From positions 984,368-1,048,367 of the forward strand of contig VXAI01000157.1 of assembly GCA_013399305.1 (NCBI GenBank): a stretch of 64,000 nucleotides of DNA, written 5' to 3'. Both the position numbers and the translations under genes were made by a program. The stretch comes from Rostratula benghalensis. Taxonomy: Eukaryota > Chordata > Aves > Charadriiformes > Rostratulidae. Positions 16,401-30,000 of the stretch are shown one piece after another. Below the pieces are notes generated by a model, which was given only the letters and a program-made list of their open reading frames with translations, was not told where the DNA came from and did not search any database. Position 1 is the stretch's first letter; each line of letters starts with the position of its first letter.

Positions 16401-17314
16401 ACTATGGGTCCAACTTCTGGTAGGAGGTATAGTACAAAAGTTCTTAATGTCTCAGCCAGGAATTCTCTGCTTTAAAATTCTTGTTGGAATACCGCCAGAT
16501 TTGTTACTTTTTTTGTCCCCTGAAGCTGGTTGTTAAGGGCAAGTCTATTTAAACAGATATTATCTTCTCAAATGTCCTGGCTGAAACCCTGGCCCCATTG
16601 AAGTTAATGAATAAAATTCCCTTGCTTCAACACAGGCAAGATTTCAGCATGTATGTTTATAAAATGTTTTTTTACAGTATCTTAAATTTTTCCAGCTTTT
16701 TCCCACCTACCTGTTGAGCCTACCATAATTTTGTTACCATACACTTAACCCTTTGGGCCACATCTTGTAAACCTTTACAGCCACATTCAGAAGTATTTTG
16801 CAGATTTTTAGTATTTTTAGATGGCTTCCTAGGAAAACGAGGTTTCCTCAGTCACACTGCCCTTTCCTCCGTTTGCTTCTCCTGTTGTCTTTTAGCCCAT
16901 TTTTCAATTTCAAACAAATCTGGGAGTTTCCCACAGCCCATGCCTCGGTGGTACAGTCCGAACACAAGCACCCACAACACACGATGGAGCAGGGAGTAAC
17001 ACCTCCAGCACCAGTGGTGTCCAAAGAGCAAAGTTTAAAAAAGTTCATCACGAAGTTTCGGCTGGTACATGGTTGAGGCATTAATGAACATACCTGACCT
17101 TGAGCAGGATGTGAAACCAAGCAACGTGTCTCAACGTGTTCTGCTGTGGTTGCTGGCTTAGAGGTGTCTAAGACAGCAAAAAAAAATCCCAAACTTTTGG
17201 AGCAAAGATGAGCCAGGAGTGTCTCTGAAACTAACACTGGAACAACTATAATGCAAAAATACATGCTAATCAGGCAACTTCTCCGAGGGTCTCAATTATA
17301 AACTTAGATGCATA
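13401..17314. other. Intergenic DNA between the CR1 copy and COMMD10
   Basis: Unique-looking AT-rich sequence. No coding exon, RNA gene or clear repeat was recognised, apart from a weak CR1-tail-like stretch near 14918-14975. The open frame at 15928-16164 has no recognisable similarity. Confidence 0.55.
14918..14975 (-). repeat. Possible degraded CR1 3' tail
   Basis: The sequence CTCATAGAATACAAGATCTGG followed by GATCTTGAGAGCCTGTAGTCC resembles the antisense CR1 end (TCATAGAATCA...CTTGAGAGCC...AGTCC). The match is short and interrupted, so the call is weak. Confidence 0.3.
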
Positions 17315-17610
17315 TCATAGAATCACAGAATTGATTAAGGGACCTTAAAGATCGTCAAGTTCCAACCCCCCCTGCCATGGGCAGGGACACCTCCCACTTG
17401 AGCAGGGTGCTCAAAGCCCCATCCAGCCTTGAACACCTTCAGGGATGAGGCACCCATACCCTCTCAGGGCAGCCTGTTCCAGTGCCTCACCACCCTCACT
17501 GTAAAGAATTTCTTTCTGGTGTCCATTCTAAATCTCCCCTCTTCTAATTGAAAGCCATCTCCCTTTGTCCTCTCACTACGCTCCCTGACAAAGAGTCCCT
17601 CTCCTGCTCT
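17315..17610 (-). mobile_element. CR1 3' fragment, antisense, just upstream of COMMD10
   Basis: It begins TCATAGAATCACAGAATT and continues with the CR1 3' region in reverse (CCTGCCATGGGCAGGGACAC, then GGCAGCCTGTTCCAGTGCCTC). The right end is a 5' truncation of the element near CCCTCTCCTGCTCT. It is almost the exact reverse complement of the end of the CR1 at 33340-33669, so the two belong to one subfamily. Its right edge lies about 400 bases from the COMMD10 start codon and abuts the CpG island. Confidence 0.93.
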
Positions 17611-18008
17611 GAGTATGTCTAATTATTAGTGGTGCATGAGCCATTATCGACCAAACCAGCTGTATTTTATCGTCATCGGCTGTTAAGATGCCCAACACCC
17701 TATTCTGCCCGATTGCAATAGAACTACGTCTCTCGACTCGGTGGCTCCCAGGCACGGGGAACCCTCGTTAGAGGACAACTTCCAGGGCGTCTGAAAAAAG
17801 CGTAAACCTGGCGATTCCAGCCACGGCACCCCCGACGGCCGCGGTGCCCTGAAAACCCCCCAGGAAGCCCGCCGCCACTTCCCTCGCCGATCTCCCCAGC
17901 TCCGAAGGCCACGCCGCCGCCGGCCCGCCCCTACCCTCAGCCGGGGCGGAGCGGCGAGCGCTTGGCTCCTCCGGGCTACCGTCGGCGGGCGGGGCGGCAG
18001 CGGCAGTC

Positions 18009-18040
18009 ATGGCGGCGCCCGTCATTCCGGAGAGCGACAG
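18009..18040 (+). CDS. COMMD10: COMMD10 coding exon 1
   Basis: Thirty-two coding bases from ATG encode [10 protein letters not shown] plus two bases of Ser11 (AG|C), with donor AG|gtaccg. It is a very short first coding exon, as expected for this gene. It lies inside the CpG island. Confidence 0.93.
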
Positions 18041-21000
18041 GTACCGGGGTCTCGCCCGGTTGGGGCAGGGGCACGGTGTCGGGCAGGGCCTCGCCGCGGT
18101 GCCGGGGGGCGGCGGCGGATCCTGGCTCCCCTCTGACCGCTCCCTCTCCTTCTGCGCAGCATCCGCAGGGCCGTGTCGCTGCTGAACGGCGTGGACGCAG
18201 GCCGCTTTCCGCGTCTCCTCTCCCGCATCCTCCAGAAGCTACACCTGAAGGTAGGGCGGGGGGAGGCGGCCGGGGCCCGGCCGGCTGCCGGCGGCGCTCC
18301 GGCTGAGGCGGGGGCAGCGGCCGGTGGTAGCGGTGTCCCCGGGCACGGCCACCTCCCAGCCCCCGCTCCCCGCCCGGCCTGGGCTGGGACGGGGCGGCAG
18401 CGGGGCGGGACCGCGGTGGCAGCGCTGCTCCTCCGCTGGCCGGGTGACACCGAGACGGATATGTTACATTTTGCAAAGAGACAGTTACCTCCTATTGCTT
18501 TTATTATTTTTTATTTTTTTTTTCAATTATTTTTGACCCTAATTTTATTAATCGGTAATCGTTCAGGCTTTTCCAGGTGAATGACACAGGAGGTGGCAGA
18601 AGGTGAAGGAGGTGATGTTTTAACCCGCTTCCATCCCTCAAGGGGCTGGTGTCTTTGAGGATGCTGAGTGGGGACGTGAGCTCTGTGGCTTGTTGCACAG
18701 ACTCTGTTTCCTTCACAAGGGAAAGGCTAAATCCAAAATTATTTTTTTCCCCCTGCCTTTCTGTATGTCTATCAACCAAAGCTGTCTGTGGTGTTGAAGT
18801 TAAAAATAAAGTCTGTAACTCCTAGTGAATATTTTTGTCATTTTAGCAGAAGGCTTTTTTTTTTTTTAATTTCAGCAGAAATGAAAATCTGAAGAAAGTA
18901 AATCAGTAGCTGGTTTCATCATACAGTGCCAGAAAGTCAAATGGAGACTAAATCTAATCTGGACACTAAATGTGGCAGGGGGAAACTATATGGTAAATGC
19001 TAAAACAGAAATTTTGCTGAATTTTTTAGCCTTTCAGTGTCAGATTATGTTTATTCCCTTGCTTTGTGTTTAGAAAAAAATGAAATACGGAATTTATTTT
19101 TTGTATGTGTATATACAAACTAAACATTAAAATATTACAGCTTAGGAGCAGCACAGGTAGAAAATACAAATGTACTAATGGTCTTAATTGTGAGACTGTT
19201 ATGGTTGTTTGATTATTTGATTCAATTGCTGATTATTTTTTTTTCTTACCAAAATTACTTTTTGGAAAGTTACTACTATTATTGCAGAAGGTTTCCTCAG
19301 TTGTTTTGCATGCATATTGAACCATGGGTAACTGGAAAGTATTGAAGCCAATTGGTTTGGCTGTGGTTTTTCTACCACTCAGTAGCAGTTTTGTAGCTTT
19401 TCATAGTTTTAATCAGCATTTACATAAAATGGAGTGGTGCTTTTAATTTATCCCACTCAGCCAATAACGTGAGCCCTTCAGTTGGCCTTCCAAACATACC
19501 TGACTCTAGAACGTATTAAATTGTTACAAACTTTAAATAAACTTACTTGCCTCAACATAACAGATACTTGGAGCTCTGCATTTCCTTCTAAAAGCTAATT
19601 ATCCAAATAATGTTTCCATTTTTATATACTTATTACACTGAACCTTCAATGATTGCAGTCTTGGTAATTGCCTCATTTTGATTATTCTGATGGCTGAATT
19701 GCTTTTCTGTGTCGTTTTGCAGTTTTGGATTACTAAGTGGTCTAAATATGGTGGGTTTATGTCTGTAGCAGAGATTTGCTAGTAATTATGTTTTAAAAAA
19801 GGCAGTATCTGCATTTAAATTACTATTTAATTTGCTGTGGTGTAATAAATAGAACTGCTGCTATTTTAAAAGCACATTCTCAGTAGTCTTCAATAATACA
19901 GTAGGCTATAGATTCAAATCTGAATTTCAAAGTAAGTATAAATTAGGCCTTTATTTCCTTTTTAACATCAAGTGTGGTTTTCAGAAGAGTATTCAGAGTG
20001 GAAGAAGCATAAGAAGCACACATAACTAACTTCACTACAGTTTTGCCTCCTGATTCCTTTGTGGTTGGAATGAAGTAGCCCACATCCTACTTGTCTTATT
20101 TGTATATACAAAAGTTTGTGGAGATGATCTGCTACTTGAAAGAATAATGTTTCTCTACTGTCTCTAGAGTGCATACAGCAAGCATTTTTTTGTGATGTAT
20201 TTCAAGTAATCGTGGTAACTTTTCATGTGGTACCGTTGGCTTTTAATTTTGATTTTCAGTGGAGGGAATTGCATTGTCTTTTTCTGTTCTTCGGAGTTTT
20301 TTTCTATGTAGAAACTACTGGACAGCCACTATGTTTATAAAAATTGCAAGAAAGTCTTTGTTCTTACAAGTATGTTCTTGGTTAATAGGTCAGGACTAAC
20401 CTTTTTTGTGCTTCAGGCTGAAAGTAGCTTCACTGAAGAGGAGGAAGAAAAACTTCAAATAGCTTTTTCGTTGGAAAAGCAGGATCTTCATCTAGTTCTT
20501 GAAACTATATCATTCATTTTGGAACAGGTACCCTATTTCTACCATTATGAATTGATAATTTTTTAATCTATTTGCAGATTTCAGAAATATAAAAGTCAAA
20601 TTAAAAAAGAATTAGTGAAGGCATCTATCTGTAGTATATGATGTATGTTTTGGGGGTATGATTTCACGTTTTTACTGCTTTTGTTTGCATGTATTCCTGA
20701 TTTGGATTGGACTCATTGCATTTGTGGAGTGAGTTTCCAGTTAATGTAAACATAAATGGTGGAAGTGATCTCTGCATGGCTCCAAGAGAAACGTTGATAG
20801 TTATGACATACAGTCTTTCCTCTTATTAATTGTAAGCAAGCCAGCCATGCATTTTTGTTTGCTGTAAGGAAAATATTAGGTAGCATTATTGAGTACTGCT
20901 TAAGTTACATGAAGTGTCAGTTATGGAACATTTTCACGCACAGAAGCAGCGTGTACTTAAGTGAAGAGGCGCATCTGATATAGCTATAGAGTCTGAATGC

Positions 21001-24000
21001 ATAGGTGGCTGTATGGCACAGAGCTCAATACCTTGTAAACAGAAGGTTTCCTCATTCTACAGTCTACCACTACCCAGTCTCTGAAGCCACTGTATTACAT
21101 GTGAATATGGTAACTTTCTTAGAAAATACCCATTTCAGCGAGTATACCAAGTGTAGTCTGTGCAAAGGGTATGCATACTGATGGTCTGTTCTGGGATTTG
21201 AATCTTGTTACACATGTCAATGTATTATTAATTCACTTAGATAACACATGCCACAGCATTAGAAAGAAGACAAAGAATCAGACCTCCCCATAGCTCATAT
21301 CCACCAAAAAATCAACATGAAACCGAAGGTCCCATCCAGAATTTTCTGGATTTTTGCATTTTTGTCTCAGCCAAGTGCAAACTTACCTAATTTATTGACT
21401 GGTCTGACAGCTTTGTTGAGACTAACTTTGGTTAGAGTTGGAAGGGACCTTGAAGATTGTCACGTTCCAACCTTCTTGCCATGGGCCAGGACACTTCTCG
21501 CTAGACCAGGGGGCTCAAAGCCCTGTCCAGCTTGGTCTCGAACACCTCCAGGGATGGGGCATCCACAGCTTCTCTGGGCGTTTATATGATCATTACTGAA
21601 AATTAACAGAAAAAGCAGTTCAATCTCCTTTAGGACTTACTATTTTCACATTTGAAAAGAACAGAAAGGGAAGGATATTAATATCCACCCAAAAAGGGTA
21701 ACATACGTGTTATATAAGGACTCTTTGTATTCCCACCGATAGCTGCACTTCTTAGACTAGCTGCTTGTTTTGTCAGAGCCTAACTTTTTTAGTAGCCCTT
21801 TGGTCTATGGACACATCATAGAGAGTAAATAGAGAGTAAAACTACTGTGTGGTCTTTGCATGTGTTGTTTCTTTTTTTTTCTTTTTTTTTTCCCCTTTAT
21901 CATGGTACAGATGAAGTCCTGGAGACCAGCATACTATATAGACTATTTATCACAAAAAATGATGCTCAAAGGGAGATAATATCCAGCACCATTTTGGCAA
22001 ACCATTCCTGTCTCTTTACAATGTTGTCTTGTACTTCAGGCTTCCTTGAGCAGTATGAATTTGGATAGGTTGTCCTTTCTTCATAGTCACAATTGACTTC
22101 AGAACCCAGATTTTTTTTTTTCAGTGGTAACTTCTTTGGCATTATGTACAATGGAAGCACAGACATAGATACACATGGGTATTTTTTTACAGTTTGTCTA
22201 TCTTGAGAAGTCATTTTTAATACTGCATTTTGAGATGCAGTTGAGATAATTACACTTTTCTCAGTCAGAGGGTAAAGATGAACAGGATGCTTGTAGTCCC
22301 ATGGTAGAGTTGCAAGTAAAAATCTTGTGTGAATGTGGTGGCTGTCTGTGGTAGACTATATCTGTCAGTACTCAACAACAGCAGTTATTTTTTCCCTTTG
22401 ACAGGCAGTCTATCATAATTTGAAGCCTGCTTCATTGCAGCAGCAGCTGCAAAGCATTCACCTGGATCAAGACAAAGCTGAAACATTTGCCAGTGCATGG
22501 GCAGCTGCAGGTCAAGATACGATTGAAAAGTTCAGACAGAGGGTTTTGACCCCGCAGAAGGTAATGTGGTGGGTTTTTTTCTAAGAGAGAATACAGCTGT
22601 GTAGGGTTATTTTAAAGTAAGGAGTTTAAACAAAGCTACAGAGTTTTTGAACAGCCAAGGTACAGGAAAATATATAGGGTAATTTTTAAGTAGTAGATAA
22701 ATACGATTGGGGCAGTGGAGTTCCGTGGTGCTAAAGAGATGTTACGTGTGCTAAAGAGATGTTACATGTCAGCTGAGCTGCTGTAACTGTTCAAACCTGA
22801 CTCTATGTGCGCTGGTAGCAATGTGAAGGGATGCAGCCTACATACCATTTGGAGACGTTTGTGAACATGGTTTACGGTAGGTCAATGGTAAAATGTGCTC
22901 CTGAACACGTATGATGGTTTAGCTCATGGGTTTGGCTCATCAGCATGTTGATTCTCTATAGTTGAATTGTATCTGAGCATGGCTTTTCCTGTTTTTATTT
23001 TAAACTGCATAGTTTATGATTTCTAACTCATTTCATGGAGCTTCTCATCCTGGATGCTTTCTGTGTCTGACACAATTCTTCTACATTTTGGAAGAAACTA
23101 CTGTGAATAGACTATGATACAGGCTTGCCTGGAGTATTAATATTTTATGTGGTGGCTTTGTAATTAAGGTCTCACCTGGGGGTTTGGACTGGACCCGGCA
23201 CTACTTATTGTCTTCATCAACATCATAGTGATAGCATATGTGCATAAGTGATGGGATAGTTGATAGCACCCTCAGGAAATTTGTAGATAACACCAAGCTG
23301 AATGACACAGTTGACATGCCTGAGGGAAGGGATGTCCAGAGCCTGGACAGGCTTGAGGAGTGAACCTCTTGAGGTTCAATGAGGAAAAGGGGAAAATCCT
23401 GAACCTGGGTCAGGGAAATCCCAGAGACACTATGAATAGAGATGGAGGGAGGAAAGGATTGAGAGCAGACCTGCTGAGAAGGACTTGGGCATAGAGGTGG
23501 ATGAAAAATTGGATACGAGCTGGCAATATGCACTTACTGCCCGGAAAGCCAGTCGTATCCTGGGCTGCATCAAAAGAACCATGGCCAACCAGTCAAGGAA
23601 GGTGATTCTGTCCCTTGATTTCACTGCAGCGAGAACCCACCTAAGTACTGCATGTGGCTCTGGAAAGGCATGGACCTGTTGGGGAGGGTCTAGAGGAGGG
23701 CTGTGAAAATGATCAGAGGGCTGGAGCACCTCTCTGATGACGACCGTCCTCATAATTCTGAACCAGCAGGAGAGGGTGTTCAGGGAAACTGAGAAAGACA
23801 GAGTTTGCAATATAACTAAGAATGATCTTGTTGGAATTTTATCTTTGTTTTAAAGTGCTTTAGTAAAATCCAAGTGGCAAAATAATTCTGAGTTTCTCAT
23901 GGCATCTGGAACTTAGAAGTTTTCACTTTTGGAAGTACTGCAATGCTGTCACTACATCTTATTTTTGTATTATACACAAGAAAGACTAGGCAGTAGTCTT

Positions 24001-27000
24001 TCATTTCTGTTTTAAGAAAACAAAAAATGGTAAAGTTTTCTTTTTTTGTTTAGGCATATTATTTGCACATAGGCAAACGTTGAAACCTTTGGGCAAATTG
24101 AAGGAAGAACTGAGAATTGATTAACTTATGGCCAAAACTAGTGAGTAGCTGACTGTCCAGGGTTATTCTTTCATAGTACTATTAATTATTTTGGTTCACC
24201 GCTGTTTTTGAGAGACTAGGCCACAGCATCTTTTAGCCTGCAGCAGTGCTTATAATTGGACTCCAAACTGCTAGTTATTATGGGAAGTAATTTCTTACTG
24301 ATACTTTGCTTGTATTAACATGTTACTTCTCTTAAACCAGATTTGCTTCGTGCCTGTGAACTGCAACTTAGTCAAAACTAGTCTTATGGATTCTGGGTCT
24401 GGCAGTTCTATGCAATAGATTTAGGTGGTAATGCACTGGCTGAGAGCTTCATTAGGATGACAAGCCAAATTGAATTTGTTAGAGCAGCAGGAAAAGCATT
24501 TCCCAGAATTCTGATGAGGTGAAGTTTTCTGTGTCAAATTGAACACTACTTCTAAATGTTTGAGAAAAAAATGTTCTTTTTTTGAACATAGATCTTTGAA
24601 AGTTTTTTGAGTGGGTTGCTTAGTTGACAGGATGTTACTGTCTTGAGAACTGAGTAAAAACTGTAAACTAAAGCTGTACTGTTTAGTACTGCTTGTTTTC
24701 TCACTTCGTCTCTTCTTTTTTCTTTACTGAACTATACATAGTCTTCAGTTGCACAGGGTGATTAATTATATATATGTTCTCCTGTTGCATTAATTGGTTC
24801 TTTGAATCTTTACTCATATGGCAGTCCCCTTATTAGGTTGTTTCTGCTGTATAATACAATCCTAGCCAATTAGAATGATGAAATTTGTATCAGTTTTTTT
24901 CTCTGAATGTGTTCTCAATTTGGCTTCTAGAGTGACAAGTCAACGATAATAGTCTGATATCAATCTGATCCAGTTTTAACGTCTGCTGGGTAATATATCA
25001 GTTTAGAAATCAGGACACATATTGGTCAGATTAAAAATTATTTTTTTCCTCTTTGAAGAAGAGCTGGCTTTTTAGTAGGCTTCGCTATGAATTCTCATGG
25101 TAATTTTTTATTAATTCTCTTGCTTTTCTCATCCTCTCCCTCCCCCTCCTCGTATATTATGTTCTTTGTATGTTTTTTTGGTACTCTGTGTAAATCTGTT
25201 TCAAAGGCAGGTCAAGATAAATGCCTCATAGCTTTTTTTGTTTTTGGAAAACTACTCATGGTATCTTTAAGATATATATATATATATATATAAACATACC
25301 ATGAGTACCATGAGTCCTGTGTTGCCAANNNNNNNNNNNNNNNNNNNNNNNNNNNNNNNNNNNNNNNNNNNNNNNNNNNNNNNNNNNNNNNNNNNNNNNN
25401 NNNNNNNNTGTGTGGAAATGAAACTAGTGAAATTAAGTACCTAAAATTACGGATGGAGCTGTCAGTTCTGTATCTTGACTGGCTATTTGAAGCCTTGTGA
25501 GAAAAAAACTGAAAGTATTTTTCTCAGAAAGTGATATTCTTGCTAAGAGGTATATATGTAACATGAATATGCTGAATTCCCTCTGCTAAACACTGGCAAA
25601 TCTGCAAAAATACTTTCAGACACATCTTATGGTGGTTATGACAAAACAAAAAAAAAAAAAAAAGAGAATTGGCATGGTATGTGTGCCATGGGGGAAACAT
25701 TGTTTCTGATATTGGAAGAAATGCAAAATAAGGGGGAATAAAACTCAAAGAGAAAGCATCTTTTAGTTACTTGATAGTGTCTGCTCTGCTAGTCGTGCTA
25801 ACTGTGATAAACAGAGGTCACAAAGACTGTGTTGTCCCTTTGGGCATTGTCACAATGAATTACAAACCAACTTGCATTATATGATGCCATCACAGACAGT
25901 GGCAAAAAGAATGCAAATATTGACACATATAGTGAAGTAAAAGTTTTATACCTACTGAGATTGATTTTAATAGCCACCTACAGCACAACTGAGTGTTTCA
26001 TTTTTCACTTGCACATCTTTGTTAGTAGGTATTTTGTTTACAATTTTAAAGTACTACTACTTGAGGATATTTTTAATAAATTTATTCTTACCCTTCTTAA
26101 CCTCTTCTGTCTTCTACCAAGAAAGTATAAATGGTAAAGGTTGAAATGAAGTACGTTTTGAGAATGTTTAAAAACATCTGAACTATTTTTTTATTCCTAC
26201 ATGCAAAAAACCATATTTTAAGGTACTCCTTTATAAGAGTACTCTGTTTATCTTTGTAGCTCCCTGTGTAATAAAAAACATAATTTTTCTTCAGTGTGTA
26301 AAAAAGAGCTTTTGAAACTGGGATCTGGTTGTGATTTCAAAGCTTGAAAAAAGCAGGGGTATGTTTTATGATTAATAAAAATTTTTACCTTATCTCTAAT
26401 TAAAAATCTGACTTCTTCTTTCCACCATTGGATCTTGCTATACTCTTCTGCTAGATAAAAAAACCAGTCAGCCATGTCTTTTTTATGAAAGTGCTTGTAG
26501 ATTGGTGCATATTTTTACTGCAGCTCTGTAACCACAAATTTCCTAGAGGGAGAAAGAGCACAACAATAGCTTTACGTTTTGCACAAAGCACATCCCTAAT
26601 TACTGGGGTTATGGAAACATGAATGCTCTTTCTAATTTTTGTCATACAGTTCCTTTCTGTTTGCTTTCAAGCGAGCTGCTTATCAGTTAAAATACATGTA
26701 AAGATGAAAACCTTCAGTAACTTCATTTAGGGAAAAGTCTTTTGAAGTTTTCACTTCTTAGCACTAGCCTTCCTTTACCAATTTCATGTCATGTTATTTC
26801 TTTTGTTTCCTCCCTTTTGAAGTACACTGGTACTTTTGGTGTGTGTCTCTTTTTAAAATTAAAAAACTAAAGATGAGAGTGGTTTTAGATTGGATATTGA
26901 ACAAAGAAGACTGAAAATATAACTTTTCTTAGCATATGTGCTAAGCAAGTTTTGCTGAAGAGAAATATGACTTTATCCTTGCAGACAAAAATGGGAAGTC

Positions 27001-30000
27001 AGAGGAAATTACCTTTCAGGAGAGAGCCAACCTTGGATGAAGAATCTAGTTTATCTTGCATCTTCACCGAATGGGTTGGCTTTAGATAAATTATGTGTGC
27101 AGATTTACCTTTTAGAGTTAAATCTCAGTCTCTTATTCTACTTTCAATACACTTCTAATATTCAAAACATCTGAGAGGTACTGGTTTTTTTTGGGTTGCT
27201 CCTCTTGATTTTTCTAGCATTAATTACAAGCTGAAACTCCCAGTTTACAAAGTTAAAATGCTTACTGCTCCTCTTTGGGTTTTTTATTATTTCCATCGTC
27301 CTGTATTTACTGATATCGTAAGGGAAAGTTGTAGCAAGGGATCTGATACAGACTGCGTGACCCCTGGCTCTTTTCAGTGCAGCTCCACGCCGCTCTCTTG
27401 GTTTTACCACTCATCTGTGTCTTTGGCCCAATCATTTTATGTCTGTTGGGCTTTTAAGTCCGTTTGGCTTACAGTGCCTTCTTTTGAGACTAAGATGGAA
27501 AGCCACCTAAATATATTCTATAAATAGATTCTTTTTTGTTTTTTAAATTGTCAGAATTTTTTCCTTGGGGAAATGTGTTCATCTCCGGTCCATTTTTTTT
27601 ACAGCATTCTATAACTTCCCTTTGCAGCCTTCTGACCAATCCAACCTTTTTCTTACTGTTATGTTACAACTAGCACTATTTCTAGTTATAGACAATCATA
27701 GCATGTGACACTACTTCAGAGCCTGCAATATTATTGTTGTCTGCTGCTGAAAAACATAGTTGTTGCTTTCTATTTTGTTATGTTTGTCTCTTTGCTGATG
27801 GTTTTGCTGTATATGCCAGATTAAGGGAGAGATGGATTTGATGTTACATGCTGGTACCATGACTAGATAGGTCAGATCTATTCAGTGATTCTTATTTTCT
27901 TATGACTAGGTGACTAAGATACATTGCAAGACTTATCATTAAGGTTGCAAAATCTGGTCTTACAGTTTAGTAAGAGGCACTGTAGCTGGCTGTGCAATCT
28001 CTGCTTAACTTGGCTCTCAGTACGTGTTATGGTTGTCTTTAATTACAGGCTCATACTTTTTAATAAAAAAATCCAAATGCTATTATCCTACCTTTTGTTT
28101 TATGGATGGGTGGGTATATTTAAGGTTTTAGTGATAGTTATGTACCAGTTTTCTAATGCTTGCTCTGCTTCTTGTGTTTAATATCCTAGTACTGAGACCT
28201 GAAGATGCTGGTCCTACAAATGGTGATTCATATCTCTGTATAAAAATTTAATATTACATTTGTACATTTGCCATTGAAGAGTACTTTTCACTGAAACAAA
28301 AAAAAAATGCCTCTGTAATCCATTTAGGAAAAAAAATGGGGGTACTGAGTTGTATTGAACTTGAATATGCTTGTACAGATTTCTGAAATACTGAGTACCG
28401 TCAGGTTTTACCATGTTCAAAATGTGGTAGAGGACTGTAGCCAGAAACCTTATGCAACCAATGTTTCAAAGCAGCTGTTTCAATGCCCACTGCCTCACCC
28501 ATGGAGCAGTTATTAGTGAGGCCTGATGAAGAGAAGCTGCAACGTCCAGACCTTCCTTCAAAGGTACAAAAGTCACCTTAATACAACTGAAGTCAGTAGC
28601 AACAACATAGAATAGAAAGCAGCGTGTTTATGCAGTCATCTCCCCTGCCCCCACAGCTGGAGTTTCCCCACCAGTAGGAAACTGATGTTTCATTTGGGGC
28701 TTGTCTAAAAGGAAGCACTCTCTTTCTGATTATACAATACTTCTGTGATGAAGGCCCAACCTGTCATGATTAGCAAATTCTGCCTGTCACTCATGGCCTT
28801 CCGCTTCAAAATGTGCATTTTTTTTTTCTGTTTTAATTTTTTTTTTTTTTTGCTAGATTGAGTACACTTTTGGCTTATCCTGCTGGTGTCTTCTTTGCCC
28901 TAACATTCTTAAGCAGACAGGTAGAGCTTTTGAAGGAGTTCAGTCAGATATGTTTTGTCATCCTTCCCTTGGCCTCTTACCTAAATTGTTTTCATCCTCA
29001 CCGCAGGCAAAATTGACATTTTCATGTCTAATTTGTAGTTTTGATTTTGCAATGCTGAGTGTGCCAATGGAGAGCAGAATTAGCATCTTAAGCTGTCAAT
29101 TTCAGACTTAATGGTTTGCTCTAGTTTTATGTTGGTGTGATTCACAGGTCTGAAGAGTCCTGTGTTGCAGACCAGTGCTTGTGTTAACACGTGATACGCC
29201 TTTAATCCTCTCCCATCCATACAAAAGTGGTAATAGGTTACTGTATTAAAATCACATATACATGTTGCAGTACTTTCATTGAAGGAAAGGTATTCCTTTA
29301 TGTAACTATGACTTAGTACACTTTGTCTAACTTGGTTGTGAAAGATGAGGGGAGGAGACCCCCCAAAACTTTAAAATGTGAATACCCTAATTTTCTTTTT
29401 CAACATTTAAATTAGGAATAGTTGGCCTTCAGTGTAGGAATTATGGGAATTACACTTTCAAGAATTAAAGTGATTGAAAGGATAGCCATACTCATTTTCC
29501 TATAGGTTGGGGTTTTTTTTGTTAGAACAGTTGAAATAAGTGTCTTGTAGGTTGAAAGATCTGCAACGGAAAAATGCTTATGTTACAGGTTATTTATTTC
29601 CTCAAAATATTCTCTTAGTTAGAAAACATTCTTAAATGTTTTGTGTGAGAGTGATATATACTATTGTAATAATGAGAAAAAGATTTGCTGGAGATGTCTT
29701 TCATATCCCATTATCTTTCACTTCACTGTTCATAACAGCTTCAATGAAAGTAATACTGCAGACATCTTCAATTACACAAACAGCTTTTTCAGATTGTTCC
29801 AGGAAATGTTTTCATCTTTAAAATTGGACTATTCCAGTGAAATTAGAGGTGAAAATAGCTGAAATAAGCGAGTTAGTATTTGAGTTAAAATGACAAAATT
29901 CTGTTTTCATTTGCCAAAACAAGATTTAATCTTTCTCTCTCTACAATTGCTCCCTTTGGGGCAGAATAGGTTCCTTCCTAAGGTATATGTGGGCAGAGAC

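Larger units (their letters stand above)
17735..18450 (+). promoter_or_regulatory. CpG island and probable COMMD10 promoter
   Basis: Base composition shifts abruptly to G+C-rich sequence with many CG dinucleotides, unlike the AT-rich flanks. The island covers the upstream region, coding exons 1 and 2 and the start of intron 2. This is typical of the promoter of a broadly expressed gene. No TATA box is evident. Long open frames on both strands in the island are a side effect of few stop codons in GC-rich DNA. Confidence 0.8.

Noticed and set aside
17768..18450. Long open frames on both strands around the COMMD10 start, up to 166 codons
   Set aside because: Pro/Ala/Arg/Gly-rich translations typical of a CpG island. 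The real exons 1 and 2 are short and spliced within it.
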